A stretch of DNA of 64,000 nt from Tamlana sp. I1 (GTDB lineage Bacteria > Bacteroidota > Bacteroidia > Flavobacteriales > Flavobacteriaceae), in NCBI RefSeq assembly GCF_015355625.1, contig NZ_JACLAF010000003.1, positions 246,861 through 310,860 on the forward strand, read 5' to 3'. The position numbers were made by a program, and so were the translations under genes. Positions within the stretch are counted from its first letter, which is position 1. Each line of letters begins with the position of its first letter. The notes under the pieces were generated by a model. The model made no database searches. It was given only the letters and a program-made list of their open reading frames with translations, and was not told the DNA's origin. Shown in pieces: positions 28,401-37,928 of this stretch.

Positions 28401-29171
28401 ATGAAAGACACATTACAAATAGCAGATAAAACATTCAGTTCTAGATTATTCACTGGCACAGGAAAATTTAGCAGTTCAAGCATGATGCGCGATAGTATTT
28501 TAGCTTCGGAAAGCGAACTCGTTACCGTGGCTTTAAAACGCGTGGATATGGACAACCAATCGGATGATATGTTGGTGCATTTACAGGAAAATCATATTAG
28601 TTTATTACCAAATACCTCGGGGGTTCGCACGGCAAAAGAAGCTGTTTTTGCTGCACAATTGGCTCGTGAAGCTTTAAAAACCAATTGGGTAAAATTAGAA
28701 ATTCATCCCGATCCAAAATATTTATTACCCGATCCTATTGAAACCTTAAAAGCTGCTGAAGAGTTAGTAAAATTAGGTTTCGTAGTGATGCCTTATATTC
28801 ATGCCGATCCTGTGTTATGCAAACGTTTAGAAGAAGTTGGCGTGCAATGTGTGATGCCTTTAGGCGCACCAATTGGAAGCAATAAAGGCTTAAAAACAAT
28901 GGATTTCTTAGAAATTATTATCGAGCAAAGCAACGTGCCTGTAATAGTAGACGCTGGAATTGGCGCGCCATCGCACGCAGCTTATGCTATGGAACTTGGT
29001 GCCGATGCGGTTTTAATAAATACCGCCATGGCTGTGTCGCAAAATCCAGTTGAAATGGGCAAAGCCTTTAAAATGGCTGTACAAGCCGGTAGAATGGCCT
29101 ATAACGCCAAATTAGCGCCTGTAAAGCAACATGCCGAAGCAAGTAGCCCTTTAACGTCGTTTTTACAATAA
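28401..29171 (+). CDS. thiG: Thiazole synthase ThiG
   Basis: The 256-residue TIM-barrel enzyme builds the thiazole ring from deoxyxylulose phosphate, dehydroglycine and ThiS thiocarboxylate. [45 protein letters not shown] (with the Schiff-base lysine), [12 protein letters not shown] and [20 protein letters not shown] are all conserved. It works in complex with ThiH, encoded next. Length is typical. Confidence 0.97.
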   Translation: MKDTLQIADKTFSSRLFTGTGKFSSSSMMRDSILASESELVTVALKRVDMDNQSDDMLVHLQENHISLLPNTSGVRTAKEAVFAAQLAREALKTNWVKLEIHPDPKYLLPDPIETLKAAEELVKLGFVVMPYIHADPVLCKRLEEVGVQCVMPLGAPIGSNKGLKTMDFLEIIIEQSNVPVIVDAGIGAPSHAAYAMELGADAVLINTAMAVSQNPVEMGKAFKMAVQAGRMAYNAKLAPVKQHAEASSPLTSFLQ

Positions 29172-29173
29172 AT

Positions 29174-29284
29174 TTTAGCCTTTAGCGCTTAGCTTTTGGC
29201 TATTAGAAAAAACGATTACTTAAAAAACACCATTTAAAATGAAAACACAAATAGCCAATAGCCAACAGCCTATAGCTAAAAGCA
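29174..29284. repeat. Inverted TAGCTTTTGGCTATT-type repeats around the thiH start
   Basis: TTTTAGCC...TTTTGGCTATTAG at about 29174-29205 faces ATAGCCAATAGCCAACAGCC through TAAAAGC at 29251-29284. The right arm lies within the first codons of thiH. Confidence 0.65.
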
Positions 29285-30399
29285 ATTTCAAAACTGTTTT
29301 TGAAACATACAATTGGGACACTCTAGAACAGGAAATATATGCGGTTTCTAAAACTGATGTTGAAACTGTATTGGCCAAAGAAAAAATAACTTTAAACGAT
29401 TTTAAAGTCTTAATTTCTCCTGCAGCAAAACCATTTATCGAGCATATGGCGCAGCGCAGTCATCAACTCACTAAAAAGCGTTTTGGGAATACCATTCAAA
29501 TGTATATTCCTATGTATTTGTCTAACGAATGTCAAAACATTTGTACCTATTGCGGCTTTAGTATGACGAATAAAATTCCGCGAAAAACTTTAAGTGACGC
29601 CGAAATTTTAAAAGAAGTTGAACACATTAAAAAACTAGGCTACGATCATATTTTATTGGTAACGGGCGAAGCGAATAGAACGGTTGGAGTTTCGTATTTA
29701 AAGCACGCCATTCAGCTTATAAAAAAGCATTTTTCAAACATTAGTATTGAAGTACAACCTTTGGATCAAGAGGAATATGAAGCGCTTATAGCTGAAGGTT
29801 TATACGCCGTTTTAGTGTATCAGGAAACCTACCATGAAGCCACTTATAAAACCCATCACCCGAAAGGGAAAAAATCGAACTTTAACTACCGTTTAGATAC
29901 GCCAGATCGCTTAGGAAAAGCAGGCATTCATAAAATAGGATTAGGGGCTTTATTCGGTCTGGAAGATTGGCGTGTGGATAGTTTTTACACGGCATTGCAT
30001 TTAAAATATCTTCAAAAAACCTATTGGCGCACAAAGTATTCCATTTCATTTCCAAGATTACGTCCGCATCAAGGCGATGTAGAACCCAAAGTTGAAATGA
30101 CCGATACCGATTTGGTGCAACTCATTTGTGCGTATAGAATGTTAGATGAAGATGTCGAATTATCCATGTCTACGCGCGAAAGTGAAACCTTCAGAAACAA
30201 CATCATCAAATTAGGAATTACCTCTATAAGTGCCGAGTCAAAAACAAATCCGGGAGGTTATGCCGTAGCACCCCAATCGTTAGAACAGTTTGAAATTTCA
30301 GATGAACGTTCAACCGATGCTATTAAAAATATGATTCAATCGCAAGGTTACGAAGTGGTTTGGAAAGATTGGGATAGGAGTTATGTGAATTCGCATTAA
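29239..30399 (+). CDS. thiH: 2-iminoacetate synthase ThiH
   Basis: A 386-residue radical SAM enzyme that cleaves tyrosine to dehydroglycine for ThiG. The cluster motif CQNICTYC (C-x3-C-x2-C) is near residue 97, followed by GFSMTNKIPRKTLS. Other marks: HILLVTGEANRTVG, YQETYHEATYKTHHPKGKK and SISFPRLRPHQG. About 12 residues at the N-terminus (IANSQQPIAKSN) are encoded by the microrepeat at 29251-29284 and are probably not part of the ancestral protein. It is the last thiamine gene here; no thiF homologue follows. Confidence 0.96.
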   Translation: MKTQIANSQQPIAKSNFKTVFETYNWDTLEQEIYAVSKTDVETVLAKEKITLNDFKVLISPAAKPFIEHMAQRSHQLTKKRFGNTIQMYIPMYLSNECQNICTYCGFSMTNKIPRKTLSDAEILKEVEHIKKLGYDHILLVTGEANRTVGVSYLKHAIQLIKKHFSNISIEVQPLDQEEYEALIAEGLYAVLVYQETYHEATYKTHHPKGKKSNFNYRLDTPDRLGKAGIHKIGLGALFGLEDWRVDSFYTALHLKYLQKTYWRTKYSISFPRLRPHQGDVEPKVEMTDTDLVQLICAYRMLDEDVELSMSTRESETFRNNIIKLGITSISAESKTNPGGYAVAPQSLEQFEISDERSTDAIKNMIQSQGYEVVWKDWDRSYVNSH

Positions 30400-30450
30400 A
30401 AACTGAAAATCAGCTATTAACCAACTATTTTTTTTCTTTTCAAGTTTCAC

Positions 30451-30671
30451 ACCTTTCAGGATTTAAAACACTTTTGTTCGGAAGTTGAAAGCTCATATGT
30501 TTTTTATAGTTTTTAACCCTCCTAATTTCGATTTCATCGAAATTTTCCTCCCTTCAATACGAAGTGAGGAGCAAGTTTTATTAATGTTTTCTAGAACAAA
30601 CTAAATCTAATTAATCTATTTTAATTATAATTTGGTGGTCCGAACACTTCTGTTTTAAAAACCTGAAAGGT
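30451..30671. repeat. MITE-like element with ~33-bp imperfect terminal inverted repeats
   Basis: Arm 30451-30482 starts ACCTTTCAGG and arm 30639-30671 ends CCTGAAAGGT; after the perfect 10-base ends they continue as TTTAAAACA and TTCGGA matches with few differences. The 221-bp unit has no ORF. A perfect 9-bp stem (AATTTCGAT / ATCGAAATT) lies inside at about 30525-30545. It takes up most of the 392-bp gap between thiH and rnpA. Confidence 0.6.
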
Positions 30672-30764
30672 CTAAGTCTATTAATTATAGTTATATACTC
30701 AATAAATACACATAAATTTATAGTACTTAAAGCGGATAATTAAAAACCAACTTTTTTATTTCAT

Positions 30765-30772
30765 TACCTTTG
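30765..30772 (+). promoter_or_regulatory. Promoter -7 box TACCTTTG of rnpA
   Basis: Match to TAnnTTTG 19 bases before the TTG start of rnpA, giving a leader of about 10-15 bases. Confidence 0.6.
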
Positions 30773-30791
30773 AGCAATCAAAACAAACAAC

Positions 30792-31169
30792 TTGCGTTTC
30801 ACATACAATAAAAAAGAAAAACTTAAAAGCAAAAAACTTATTGAGCAGTTATTTGCTGAAGGTAAATCGGTTTCCGCTTATCCGTTACGGCTTGTTTTTC
30901 TGCCCACAACTTTTGAAGATGCCGTTCCTGCAAAAACAGGGGTTTCTGTAAGTAAGCGCAATTTTAAAAAAGCCGTAGATAGAAACCGCATAAAACGTTT
31001 AATGCGTGAATCTTATAGGCTGAATAAAGCCATATATTTTAACAATTTAACGCAGCAATATGCGTTTATGATTTTGTACATTGGTAAAGACAAACCAAAA
31101 TTTATTGAAGTTGTAACACGAATGAAACTTTTATTCGATAAATTTCAAAGCAAAATTTCTGAAACATAA
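30792..31169 (+). CDS. rnpA: Ribonuclease P protein component RnpA
   Basis: A 125-residue basic protein that helps the RNase P RNA mature tRNA 5' ends. The RNR motif is seen as FKKAVDRNRIKRLMRESYR (about residues 59-77), preceded by GVSVSKRNF. The start is TTG at 30792: an in-frame TGA lies at 30771 and no ATG intervenes. It is followed after 8 bp by the S41 protease gene. rpmH, its usual partner near the origin, is absent. Confidence 0.95.
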   Translation: MRFTYNKKEKLKSKKLIEQLFAEGKSVSAYPLRLVFLPTTFEDAVPAKTGVSVSKRNFKKAVDRNRIKRLMRESYRLNKAIYFNNLTQQYAFMILYIGKDKPKFIEVVTRMKLLFDKFQSKISET

Positions 31170-31177
31170 GGTATTCC

Positions 31178-32812
31178 ATGAAAAAGTTACTTAAAAAAAG
31201 AATTATAATTCCAATTTTAGCCTGCGTTGTATTTTTAACAACATCGGCCTTTAAAAATGATTTTTTTGAAATAGCTAAACAGATTGAAATTTTCACCACA
31301 TTATTCAAGGAAATAAACATGAATTATGTCGATGAAACCAATCCTGGCGACCTTATGGATACAGCTATTAAAAGCATGTTAGCCGATCTGGATCCGTATA
31401 CCAATTTTATGAACGAGCAAGATGTAGAAGCGGCTCGCATAAATAATACAGGCGATTATACAGGCATTGGTGCCCGAATAAAAACTCTAAAAGACAAACT
31501 GCTAGTTGTAGAACCTTATAAAGATTATCCAGCCGATAAAGCGGGTTTAAAACCTGGTGATGAAATTATTAAAATAGGAAATACCCTAGTTAAAGGTTAC
31601 AAAGACCATGCTGGCGAATTGCTAAAAGGTACCGCCGATTCCTCGGTTGAAGTGACTTATTTACGCCAAGGAAAAACACATACAGCCACTATAAAACGCG
31701 CCGAAGTCGATATTAAAGCCGTGCCCCATTTTTCAATGGTTAATGCGCAAACCGGTTATATTGTTTTAAGCCGTTTTAACAATAAAGCCTATATCGAAAC
31801 TAATTATGCATTGCGTGATTTAAAAGCACAAGGCGCTCAAAAAATAATTTTAGATTTACGAGGAAACCCTGGCGGCTTATTAAATGAAGCCATTAAAATT
31901 GTAAACCTTTTTGTGCCTAAAGGCCAATTAGTAGTTACTACAAAATCTAAAGTAAAACAATACAACCGCACCTACATCACACAAAGTCAACCTATTGATA
32001 CCGAAATCCCTTTAGTGGTTTTAATTGATGGTTCTAGTGCATCGGCGAGCGAAATTGTGTCTGGTGCTTTACAAGATTTAGACCGCGCTGTTATTGTAGG
32101 GTCTAGAAGTTTTGGAAAAGGCTTGGTGCAACGCCCCAAACAACTTACTTACGGCACGCAGGTTAAAATTACCATTTCTAGATATTACACCCCTTCAGGA
32201 CGTTGCATTCAGTCCTTAGATTATTGGAATAGAAATGAAAAAGGCGAAGCCGTTCGTGTGAAAAAAGAAAATTATCACGAATTTAAAACTAAAAATGGAC
32301 GTCAAGTTTTTGACGGTGGTGGCGTGTTTCCAGATGTAGCTATTGGGAAAACTAAAAATCCTACTATTACAGATGCTATTATTAACAACGATTTAATTTT
32401 CAATTTTGCAACCGATTATTATTACACCCATAAAGTTGAAGATGTTAATAGCCTAACGCTTACAGATAAGGACTTTTCTAACTTTAAAAATTATTTAAAA
32501 AAGAATCAGTTTTCATTTGAAACCGAAACCGAAAAAGCGCTTAAAAAAGCCTTCGAAACCTCGAAAAAAGAAGCTTTAAACGATAATATTGAAAGTGATT
32601 ATAATACGTTAATTTCAAATTTAAATCAGTCTAAAACCAAGCTTATCGATGAAAATAAAGACTTTTTATTGGAGCTACTAACCGAAGACATTGTAAAATG
32701 TTACGTGTACCGTGAAGGTTTGTATGAATATTATAAAATACACGATTCTGAAATTAAAAAAGCTACCGAAATTTTAGGCAACCCAACCGCTTATCAAGGG
32801 TATTTAAAGTAA
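31178..32812 (+). CDS. S41 carboxy-terminal processing protease
   Basis: A 544-residue CtpA/Prc-type protease. One N-terminal membrane segment or signal (IIIPILACVVFLTTSAF), then a helical cap, a PDZ domain (about 85-175, TGIGARIKTLKDKLLVVEPY, AGLKPGDEIIKIG) and the S41 catalytic core. The catalytic Ser is in GSSASASEIVSGAL and the Lys in SRSFGKGLVQRP. A C-terminal ~150-residue helical domain follows. It acts in the periplasm on proteins with exposed C-termini. It is probably co-transcribed with rnpA. Confidence 0.93.
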   Translation: MKKLLKKRIIIPILACVVFLTTSAFKNDFFEIAKQIEIFTTLFKEINMNYVDETNPGDLMDTAIKSMLADLDPYTNFMNEQDVEAARINNTGDYTGIGARIKTLKDKLLVVEPYKDYPADKAGLKPGDEIIKIGNTLVKGYKDHAGELLKGTADSSVEVTYLRQGKTHTATIKRAEVDIKAVPHFSMVNAQTGYIVLSRFNNKAYIETNYALRDLKAQGAQKIILDLRGNPGGLLNEAIKIVNLFVPKGQLVVTTKSKVKQYNRTYITQSQPIDTEIPLVVLIDGSSASASEIVSGALQDLDRAVIVGSRSFGKGLVQRPKQLTYGTQVKITISRYYTPSGRCIQSLDYWNRNEKGEAVRVKKENYHEFKTKNGRQVFDGGGVFPDVAIGKTKNPTITDAIINNDLIFNFATDYYYTHKVEDVNSLTLTDKDFSNFKNYLKKNQFSFETETEKALKKAFETSKKEALNDNIESDYNTLISNLNQSKTKLIDENKDFLLELLTEDIVKCYVYREGLYEYYKIHDSEIKKATEILGNPTAYQGYLK

Positions 32813-32952
32813 AATAAACTACGTTTAATCGGTTAATTTTACCTCTTTTTTTCACGGATCTACACTTCATCCATGAAAAACCTAGATACATAGTCATCTC
32901 GTGTTTTTATCGATTAAAAATATTATATTTATATCGATTACGACGGCCTACT

Positions 32953-33813
32953 ATGACTAAATTATTGGTATCCATATTAATAACACTTCGGTTTATGTTT
33001 GCTTTTTCGCAAACAGAGCTTACCCATGAAGTTTATTTTGAAACCGATAAATACGAAGTCCCTAGCACCGAAGAAAACCGCCTGCTGTTATTCATTGCCA
33101 ATTTAAGTGAAGTTGATATTGAATCTATTTCAATATTTGGTTTTTGTGATGATCGTGGTGCCGATAATTATAATTTAATCCTTTCCCAACAACGTGCCGA
33201 TGCTATAAAAACCGTTTTTTCAAATAATGAAATAAGCGAAAGTTTAATTACCAATGTAGATGGTAAAGGCAAAATTCTACTGAAAATTGTTCAAGAAGAA
33301 AATATTTTAAAAATTCGAGGTTTAAACCGAAAAGTAGAAGTTATTGTAAAACCCAAATTACCAAAACCAGCACCTGTTGTTGAAGTAGAACCGCCAGTAG
33401 TTGAAAAAGAAAAAACCACGGTAGAACTTATTAAAGAAGCTGAAAAAGGAGACAAAATCATTTTTAAAGACATATTATTTAATTCTGGCGAGGCTTCAAT
33501 GATATCAGATTCTAAGCAAAATTTAGAAGCTATTGCTGATGCCTTAGTAGAAAGAAAAGAAATATATTTTACCATTCAAGGCCATGTGTGTTGTACCCAA
33601 TTTACAAGAGATGCGGTAGACCGAAAAACTAAAAAACGCAATCTTTCTGAAGCACGAGCCGAATATATTTACGATTATTTTGCAAAAAAAGGCGTAAGCA
33701 AAAAACGCATGCGACACTTAGGCATGCGCAGAAAATTTCCGCTTGGCGGCGACCCTAAATTTGACAGACGCGTAGAAATCGTGATTACCTACGTAGACGA
33801 CAAAGTAAAATAA
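32953..33813 (+). CDS. Protein with two OmpA-like domains
   Basis: A 286-residue exported protein. After a signal peptide (MTKLLVSILITLRFMFAFSQ) come two OmpA-type peptidoglycan-binding domains: the first about 25-110 (VYFETDKYEVPS, IFGFCDDRGADNYNLILSQQRA), the second about 165-286 (ILFNSGEASMISDSKQNLEAIA, IQGHVCCT, NLSEARAEYIYDYFAKKGV, DRRVEIVI). A Pro/Val/Glu-rich linker separates them. It has no barrel, so it is a periplasmic or lipidless tether. It is 5 bp ahead of the LRR gene and in one transcript with it. Confidence 0.85.
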   Translation: MTKLLVSILITLRFMFAFSQTELTHEVYFETDKYEVPSTEENRLLLFIANLSEVDIESISIFGFCDDRGADNYNLILSQQRADAIKTVFSNNEISESLITNVDGKGKILLKIVQEENILKIRGLNRKVEVIVKPKLPKPAPVVEVEPPVVEKEKTTVELIKEAEKGDKIIFKDILFNSGEASMISDSKQNLEAIADALVERKEIYFTIQGHVCCTQFTRDAVDRKTKKRNLSEARAEYIYDYFAKKGVSKKRMRHLGMRRKFPLGGDPKFDRRVEIVITYVDDKVK

Positions 33814-33818
33814 AAACT

Positions 33819-35222
33819 ATGCCTAAAATCGGGTGCTTTTTCATTGTTTTATACTTTTTAAAACTACAAGGGTTTTCTCAAAATACCTATGTTCCAGATC
33901 CTAATTTTGAGCAAGTTTTAATCGATTTGGGGTTAGATTCAGGGCCTTTAGATTCCTTTGTTCCCACAGCAAATATTAGCGGTATTACAGATTTAGATGT
34001 TGCCCAAAAAAACATTCAAGATCTTACAGGAATCGAAGACTTTTTAGCATTGAAAAACTTAGATTGTTCCGATAATTTATTGACGGTTTTAAACATTTCA
34101 GCAAACACCAATTTAACCGAATTATACTGCAGTAATAACCTAATTTCCGTTATAAACGTTAATCCGATCGATAATTTAATACGGCTTTGGTGCTTTAATA
34201 ATGGGCTTCAAAACCTTGATGTTTCTAAAAACACAAAACTGATTTCCTTACGTTGTGAAAACAATGATTTATCGGTTTTAAACATTTCAAACAACTTGAA
34301 TTTAAACGTTTTGGTGTGTTCGGATAATAACCTAACGGCAATAGATGTTTCAACAAACACTATACTAAGCCGTTTTGAATGTAGCAACAATTTACTTTTA
34401 AATTTAGAGCTTTCAACCAATACCATATTAGGTTATTTGGCTTGCGAAAACAATCTATTAACCAGCTTAAACCTGAGTAAAAACAACGAACTAAACGTCG
34501 TTTTATGTTTTAATAATGCCATTAAATCTTTAGATTTTTCACAAAACAAAACGCTAAGCGATTTAGATTGCAGTTATAATGAATTGTGTCAATTAAACAT
34601 TAAAAACGGTAATAACATGAAGATGACTTCTGTAAATTTTAGTGGAAACCCAATTTTAAATTGTGTGGTTGTTGATAATCCTCAAGCCGATTTTAGTACC
34701 TGGCAACCTAGCAGCTTTCCAAATTATGTAAATTCTAATGAAGCGTGTAAACAAACCGTGCCTGTAGATGTTTTAAACGATTATTTTGGCCAAAGTTACC
34801 AACTGCCTATAATTAATAACGGCAATTATTTTACAGCTTCTGGAGGTATGGGAACGCCTTTATTTGCAGGTGATTTAATTTCAACATCGCAGAGTATTTA
34901 TATTTACAACGAAATAAACTGTTACAGCAACGAATCGGTTTTTAATGTTATTATTAGCGCTGCCCTTTATTATATTCCAAAATATTTTACCCCCAACAAC
35001 GATGGTCAAAATGATGTTTGGCAAATATTAGACGCATCAAACCACGTTAATACTATTTCCATTTATAACCGATATGGTAAACTCATTAAGTTTTTACCAC
35101 CAAATTCTAGCGGTTGGGATGGCCAGTACAGAGGACAACCCATGTCTAGCGATAGTTATTGGTACGAAATGGTTTTAAATTCTGGTGAAATTGTAAGAGG
35201 CTGTTTTGCGTTGAAGCGTTAA
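33819..35222 (+). CDS. Secreted leucine-rich-repeat protein with T9SS type B sorting domain
   Basis: The 467-residue product has a signal peptide (to about residue 20), about eight to ten internalin-like ~21-residue leucine repeats with the pattern L-x-x-L-x-C-x-x-N-x-L (LDCSDNLLTVLNIS, LYCSNNLISVIN, LRCENNDLSVLNIS, LDCSYNELCQLNI), and a C-terminal gliding-type sorting domain (YIPKYFTPNNDGQNDVWQI, ISIYNRYGKLI, GWDGQYRGQPMSSDSYWY). The tail marks export by the type IX system and attachment to the cell surface or secretion. Adhesion or ligand capture is likely; the ligand is unknown. Confidence 0.9.
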   Translation: MPKIGCFFIVLYFLKLQGFSQNTYVPDPNFEQVLIDLGLDSGPLDSFVPTANISGITDLDVAQKNIQDLTGIEDFLALKNLDCSDNLLTVLNISANTNLTELYCSNNLISVINVNPIDNLIRLWCFNNGLQNLDVSKNTKLISLRCENNDLSVLNISNNLNLNVLVCSDNNLTAIDVSTNTILSRFECSNNLLLNLELSTNTILGYLACENNLLTSLNLSKNNELNVVLCFNNAIKSLDFSQNKTLSDLDCSYNELCQLNIKNGNNMKMTSVNFSGNPILNCVVVDNPQADFSTWQPSSFPNYVNSNEACKQTVPVDVLNDYFGQSYQLPIINNGNYFTASGGMGTPLFAGDLISTSQSIYIYNEINCYSNESVFNVIISAALYYIPKYFTPNNDGQNDVWQILDASNHVNTISIYNRYGKLIKFLPPNSSGWDGQYRGQPMSSDSYWYEMVLNSGEIVRGCFALKR

Positions 35223-35373
35223 AGGGCATCTGCTTTATTTTCAAATCAAACTTATTAGATTCACTTAATATTTTAAAATTTTAGAGCAATTGGAAAGTTT
35301 AACAATCCTCTTGAATAATATGAATGCCTTAATTGTTGTAATACATCTTCAGTTAGTAGTAGTTTATGCCTTA

Positions 35374-36750
35374 TCAAATTAACTTTTTAATCCATTTAAA
35401 ATATTTGAAGGGCGCATATTTTAAAGGTAAATCGATCCAAGTTGGTGTATTTACAACGGCTCTTTTGTTACTAAAAGCTAGAAAACTATCGTATCCATGG
35501 TAGCTACCAAATCCGCTATTTCCAACGCCACCAAAAGGTAAATTATGGTTGGCAACATGTAACAAAGTATCGTTAATACAAGCGCCTCCTGAAGTTGTTT
35601 TCGCTAGAACCTGTTTGGCATTTTCATTTTTACCAAAATAGTAAAAGGCTAAAGGTTTTTCGTTTTTATTGATATAATCGAAGGTTTCATCAATATGATT
35701 AAAAGTCATCACCGGTAAAATAGGTCCGAATATTTCTTCTTGCATGATGAGAAAATCTGGATCTACTTGATCAATAATCGTGGGTTCAATAAATTTTTCG
35801 TTTTTATCAACAGTTCCGCCAGTGTGTATTTTGCCTTGTTTCATTAAGTTTTCTAACCGATCCATGGCCTGGTTATTTACAATACGCGGATAAAAACGAC
35901 TTTCTTTAATGGAACTGCCATACATTTCCGTAAAGTTTTTGGCAACTTTATCTAATAACTCATCTTTAATCGTGTGATGGGCAAAAAGGTAATCTGGCGC
36001 AATACAGGTTTGTCCGGCATTTATTAATTTGCCCCAAGCAATCCGTTTTGCAGCCACGTCAATATTCGCATCTGCATCAACAATACAAGGGCTTTTTCCG
36101 CCCAATTCTAAAATAACAGGGGTTAAATGTTCGGCAGCAGCTTTCATAACCACTTTCCCTACTTTCGGGCTTCCTGTAAAGCAAATAATATCAAAACGTT
36201 CCTTAAATAGAATGGTATTTGTGTCTTTACCGCCTTGTACAACAGCAATGTAATTGGAATTGAAAGTGTCTTCAATCATGTTTTGCATTGCTTTTGCCGT
36301 TTTTGGTGCGTCTGGCGATGGCTTTAAAAGACTGCAACAACCTGCTGAAATTGCACCCACTAAAGCATTTATTAACAACTGAAACGGATAATTCCAAGGC
36401 GCAACAATAAGCGCTAATCCTAATGGTTCGTAATTTATTTGACTTGAAGACGGTAATAAATGTATAGGTGTTGAAACTTTTTTAGGTTTGGCCCACTTTT
36501 TTAAGTGTTTAATATGGTTGTCTATTTCGGCTGTAACAATGCTAATTTCGGTGAGGTAAGCTTCTTCAGGCGATTTATGCAAATCTTCCCATAAAGCCTG
36601 TTCAAGTTGCTTCTTATTTTTTAAAATGGCTTTTTTCAGGTTATAAAGTTGCTCCAACCTGAAATGAATAGCCTTCGTTTTATGGGTAGAAAAAAAAGCG
36701 CGTTGATTTTCAAGATGTTGAATAATGATGCTTTTTGATGTTTCTTCCAT
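35374..36750 (-). CDS. Aldehyde dehydrogenase family protein (class 3-like)
   Basis: A 458-residue NAD(P)-dependent aldehyde oxidase of the short class-3 type. The catalytic Cys is in GKLINAGQTCIAPDY and the general base Glu in LELGGKSP. The cofactor-binding motif FTGSPKVGK is also visible, with PWNYPFQLLINALVGAI and IMQEEIFGPILPV. The C-terminus ends in a basic/hydrophobic stretch (KYFKWIKKLI) that may bind the membrane, as in long-chain fatty aldehyde enzymes. Substrate not determinable. It is followed upstream, in the same direction, by a small membrane protein. Confidence 0.92.
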   Translation of the reverse strand: MEETSKSIIIQHLENQRAFFSTHKTKAIHFRLEQLYNLKKAILKNKKQLEQALWEDLHKSPEEAYLTEISIVTAEIDNHIKHLKKWAKPKKVSTPIHLLPSSSQINYEPLGLALIVAPWNYPFQLLINALVGAISAGCCSLLKPSPDAPKTAKAMQNMIEDTFNSNYIAVVQGGKDTNTILFKERFDIICFTGSPKVGKVVMKAAAEHLTPVILELGGKSPCIVDADANIDVAAKRIAWGKLINAGQTCIAPDYLFAHHTIKDELLDKVAKNFTEMYGSSIKESRFYPRIVNNQAMDRLENLMKQGKIHTGGTVDKNEKFIEPTIIDQVDPDFLIMQEEIFGPILPVMTFNHIDETFDYINKNEKPLAFYYFGKNENAKQVLAKTTSGGACINDTLLHVANHNLPFGGVGNSGFGSYHGYDSFLAFSNKRAVVNTPTWIDLPLKYAPFKYFKWIKKLI

Positions 36751-36770
36751 TTTTATGTTTTCTAAAATAA

Positions 36771-37274
36771 TTACTGTAATAAAAGTACTCCAATAGTTAA
36801 GGACATACCGATAATAGTAGCAATAACATTTTCACCTAATAATTCAGTTTTGGGAATACCATAATACAAATAACTGATTCTTCTAATATTCATTATAAAA
36901 ATAATAGATAAGAGTATTGTAATAATAATTATAAATAAGAAAATCTCATTTGAAAAATCTAATTCATCAAACTTAAAAACACAAGATGAAAGTAAGAAAT
37001 AAAAAAAAGAGCTTATTAACATCCATCCAATTTTTCTATTTAAAAACACACCAATAAATGGTATAAATACTATTAAAATTGGTCTAAAATTAGTGTTTTG
37101 TATAATAACAAACAGATTGTGTAATAAACCTTTGTCCTGTTCTGAAATAAAAAGATAATCAAAATAGATTCTATCATAATTACCAACGATTGGTAAAATA
37201 AATAAAGCTATTATTAATAGTTTAATTATTAAAATTAGATAATTGAGTTTTATATAATCTACAAATTGTTTCAT
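36771..37274 (-). CDS. Hypothetical membrane protein, 167 aa
   Basis: Unrecognised. Five or so hydrophobic helices (LNYLILIIKLLIIALFILPI, FRPILIVFIPFIGVFLN, WMLISSFFYFLLSSCVF, IFLFIIIITILLSIIFIMNI, IATIIGMSLTIGVLLL) with very little loop sequence. Its start overlaps the end of the GNAT gene by 4 bases, so the two are translationally coupled. AT content is higher than in its neighbours. Confidence 0.7.
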   Translation of the reverse strand: MKQFVDYIKLNYLILIIKLLIIALFILPIVGNYDRIYFDYLFISEQDKGLLHNLFVIIQNTNFRPILIVFIPFIGVFLNRKIGWMLISSFFYFLLSSCVFKFDELDFSNEIFLFIIIITILLSIIFIMNIRRISYLYYGIPKTELLGENVIATIIGMSLTIGVLLLQ

Positions 37275-37720
37275 AGGTTTTGAAACATCGCTATATGCGG
37301 AATACCATCTTCTAAATAAGTATCGCCCACCGCTTTAAACCCTAAATTAGTATAAAATTGTTTTAAATAATACTGTGCCGAAATTTTTATTACGCTTTCG
37401 CGGAAATGTGTTTTAATCGCATTAATAGAAAATTCCATAATTTGATAACCATATTTGTGTTTACGTTCATTTTTAGCCACAACTACCCTACCAATGCTAG
37501 ATTCTTCAAAATAAATACCCGATTTAAAAATACGTGTGTAAGCCACTAATTTTCCTTCTTTATAAGCTAAAACATGCCATGCTTTTTGGTCTTTTCCATC
37601 AATGTCTTGATACACACAATCTTGCTCTACTACAAAAACTTCGCTGCGTAATTGCAAAACATCGTAGAGTTCTTGTTTGCTTAATGCTTCAAAAGATTTG
37701 AGTTTGATGTCTAAGGTCAT
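37271..37720 (-). CDS. GNAT acetyltransferase, ElaA-like
   Basis: A 149-residue Gcn5-related acetyltransferase. LQLRSEVFVVEQDCVYQDIDGKDQKAWH matches the ElaA subgroup, and the acetyl-CoA site follows as IGRVVVAKNERKHKYGYQIME (Q/R-x-x-G-x-G/A degenerate). Target unknown. It is the first gene of a leftward pair with the small membrane protein at 36771. Confidence 0.85.
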   Translation of the reverse strand: MTLDIKLKSFEALSKQELYDVLQLRSEVFVVEQDCVYQDIDGKDQKAWHVLAYKEGKLVAYTRIFKSGIYFEESSIGRVVVAKNERKHKYGYQIMEFSINAIKTHFRESVIKISAQYYLKQFYTNLGFKAVGDTYLEDGIPHIAMFQNL

Positions 37721-37908
37721 AGTTTGAAAAAATATAATTGAGTTTAAAATTTCTAATTTAAAGGAGCGGAGACGAGAACTTTTATATTGATTTAATTTTC
37801 ACTTCTCGACTTCGAAAGCCTTATTTATTTGTGAACGCAGATTCTAAAATTTACGCAGCATCATTAAAACTATTTTTTAGATTGAAATTTACTGCCTTTT
37901 ATGATGGG

Positions 37909-37928
37909 ATTCCTGCCTTCGCAGGAAT
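37909..37928. repeat. Perfect hairpin ATTCCTGC-CTTC-GCAGGAAT after the CDF gene
   Basis: An 8-bp perfect stem with a 4-base loop abuts the stop codon of the CDF gene. It is a widespread flavobacterial intergenic palindrome and could slow 3' exonucleases. The remainder of 37721-37908 shows nothing clear. Confidence 0.65.
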
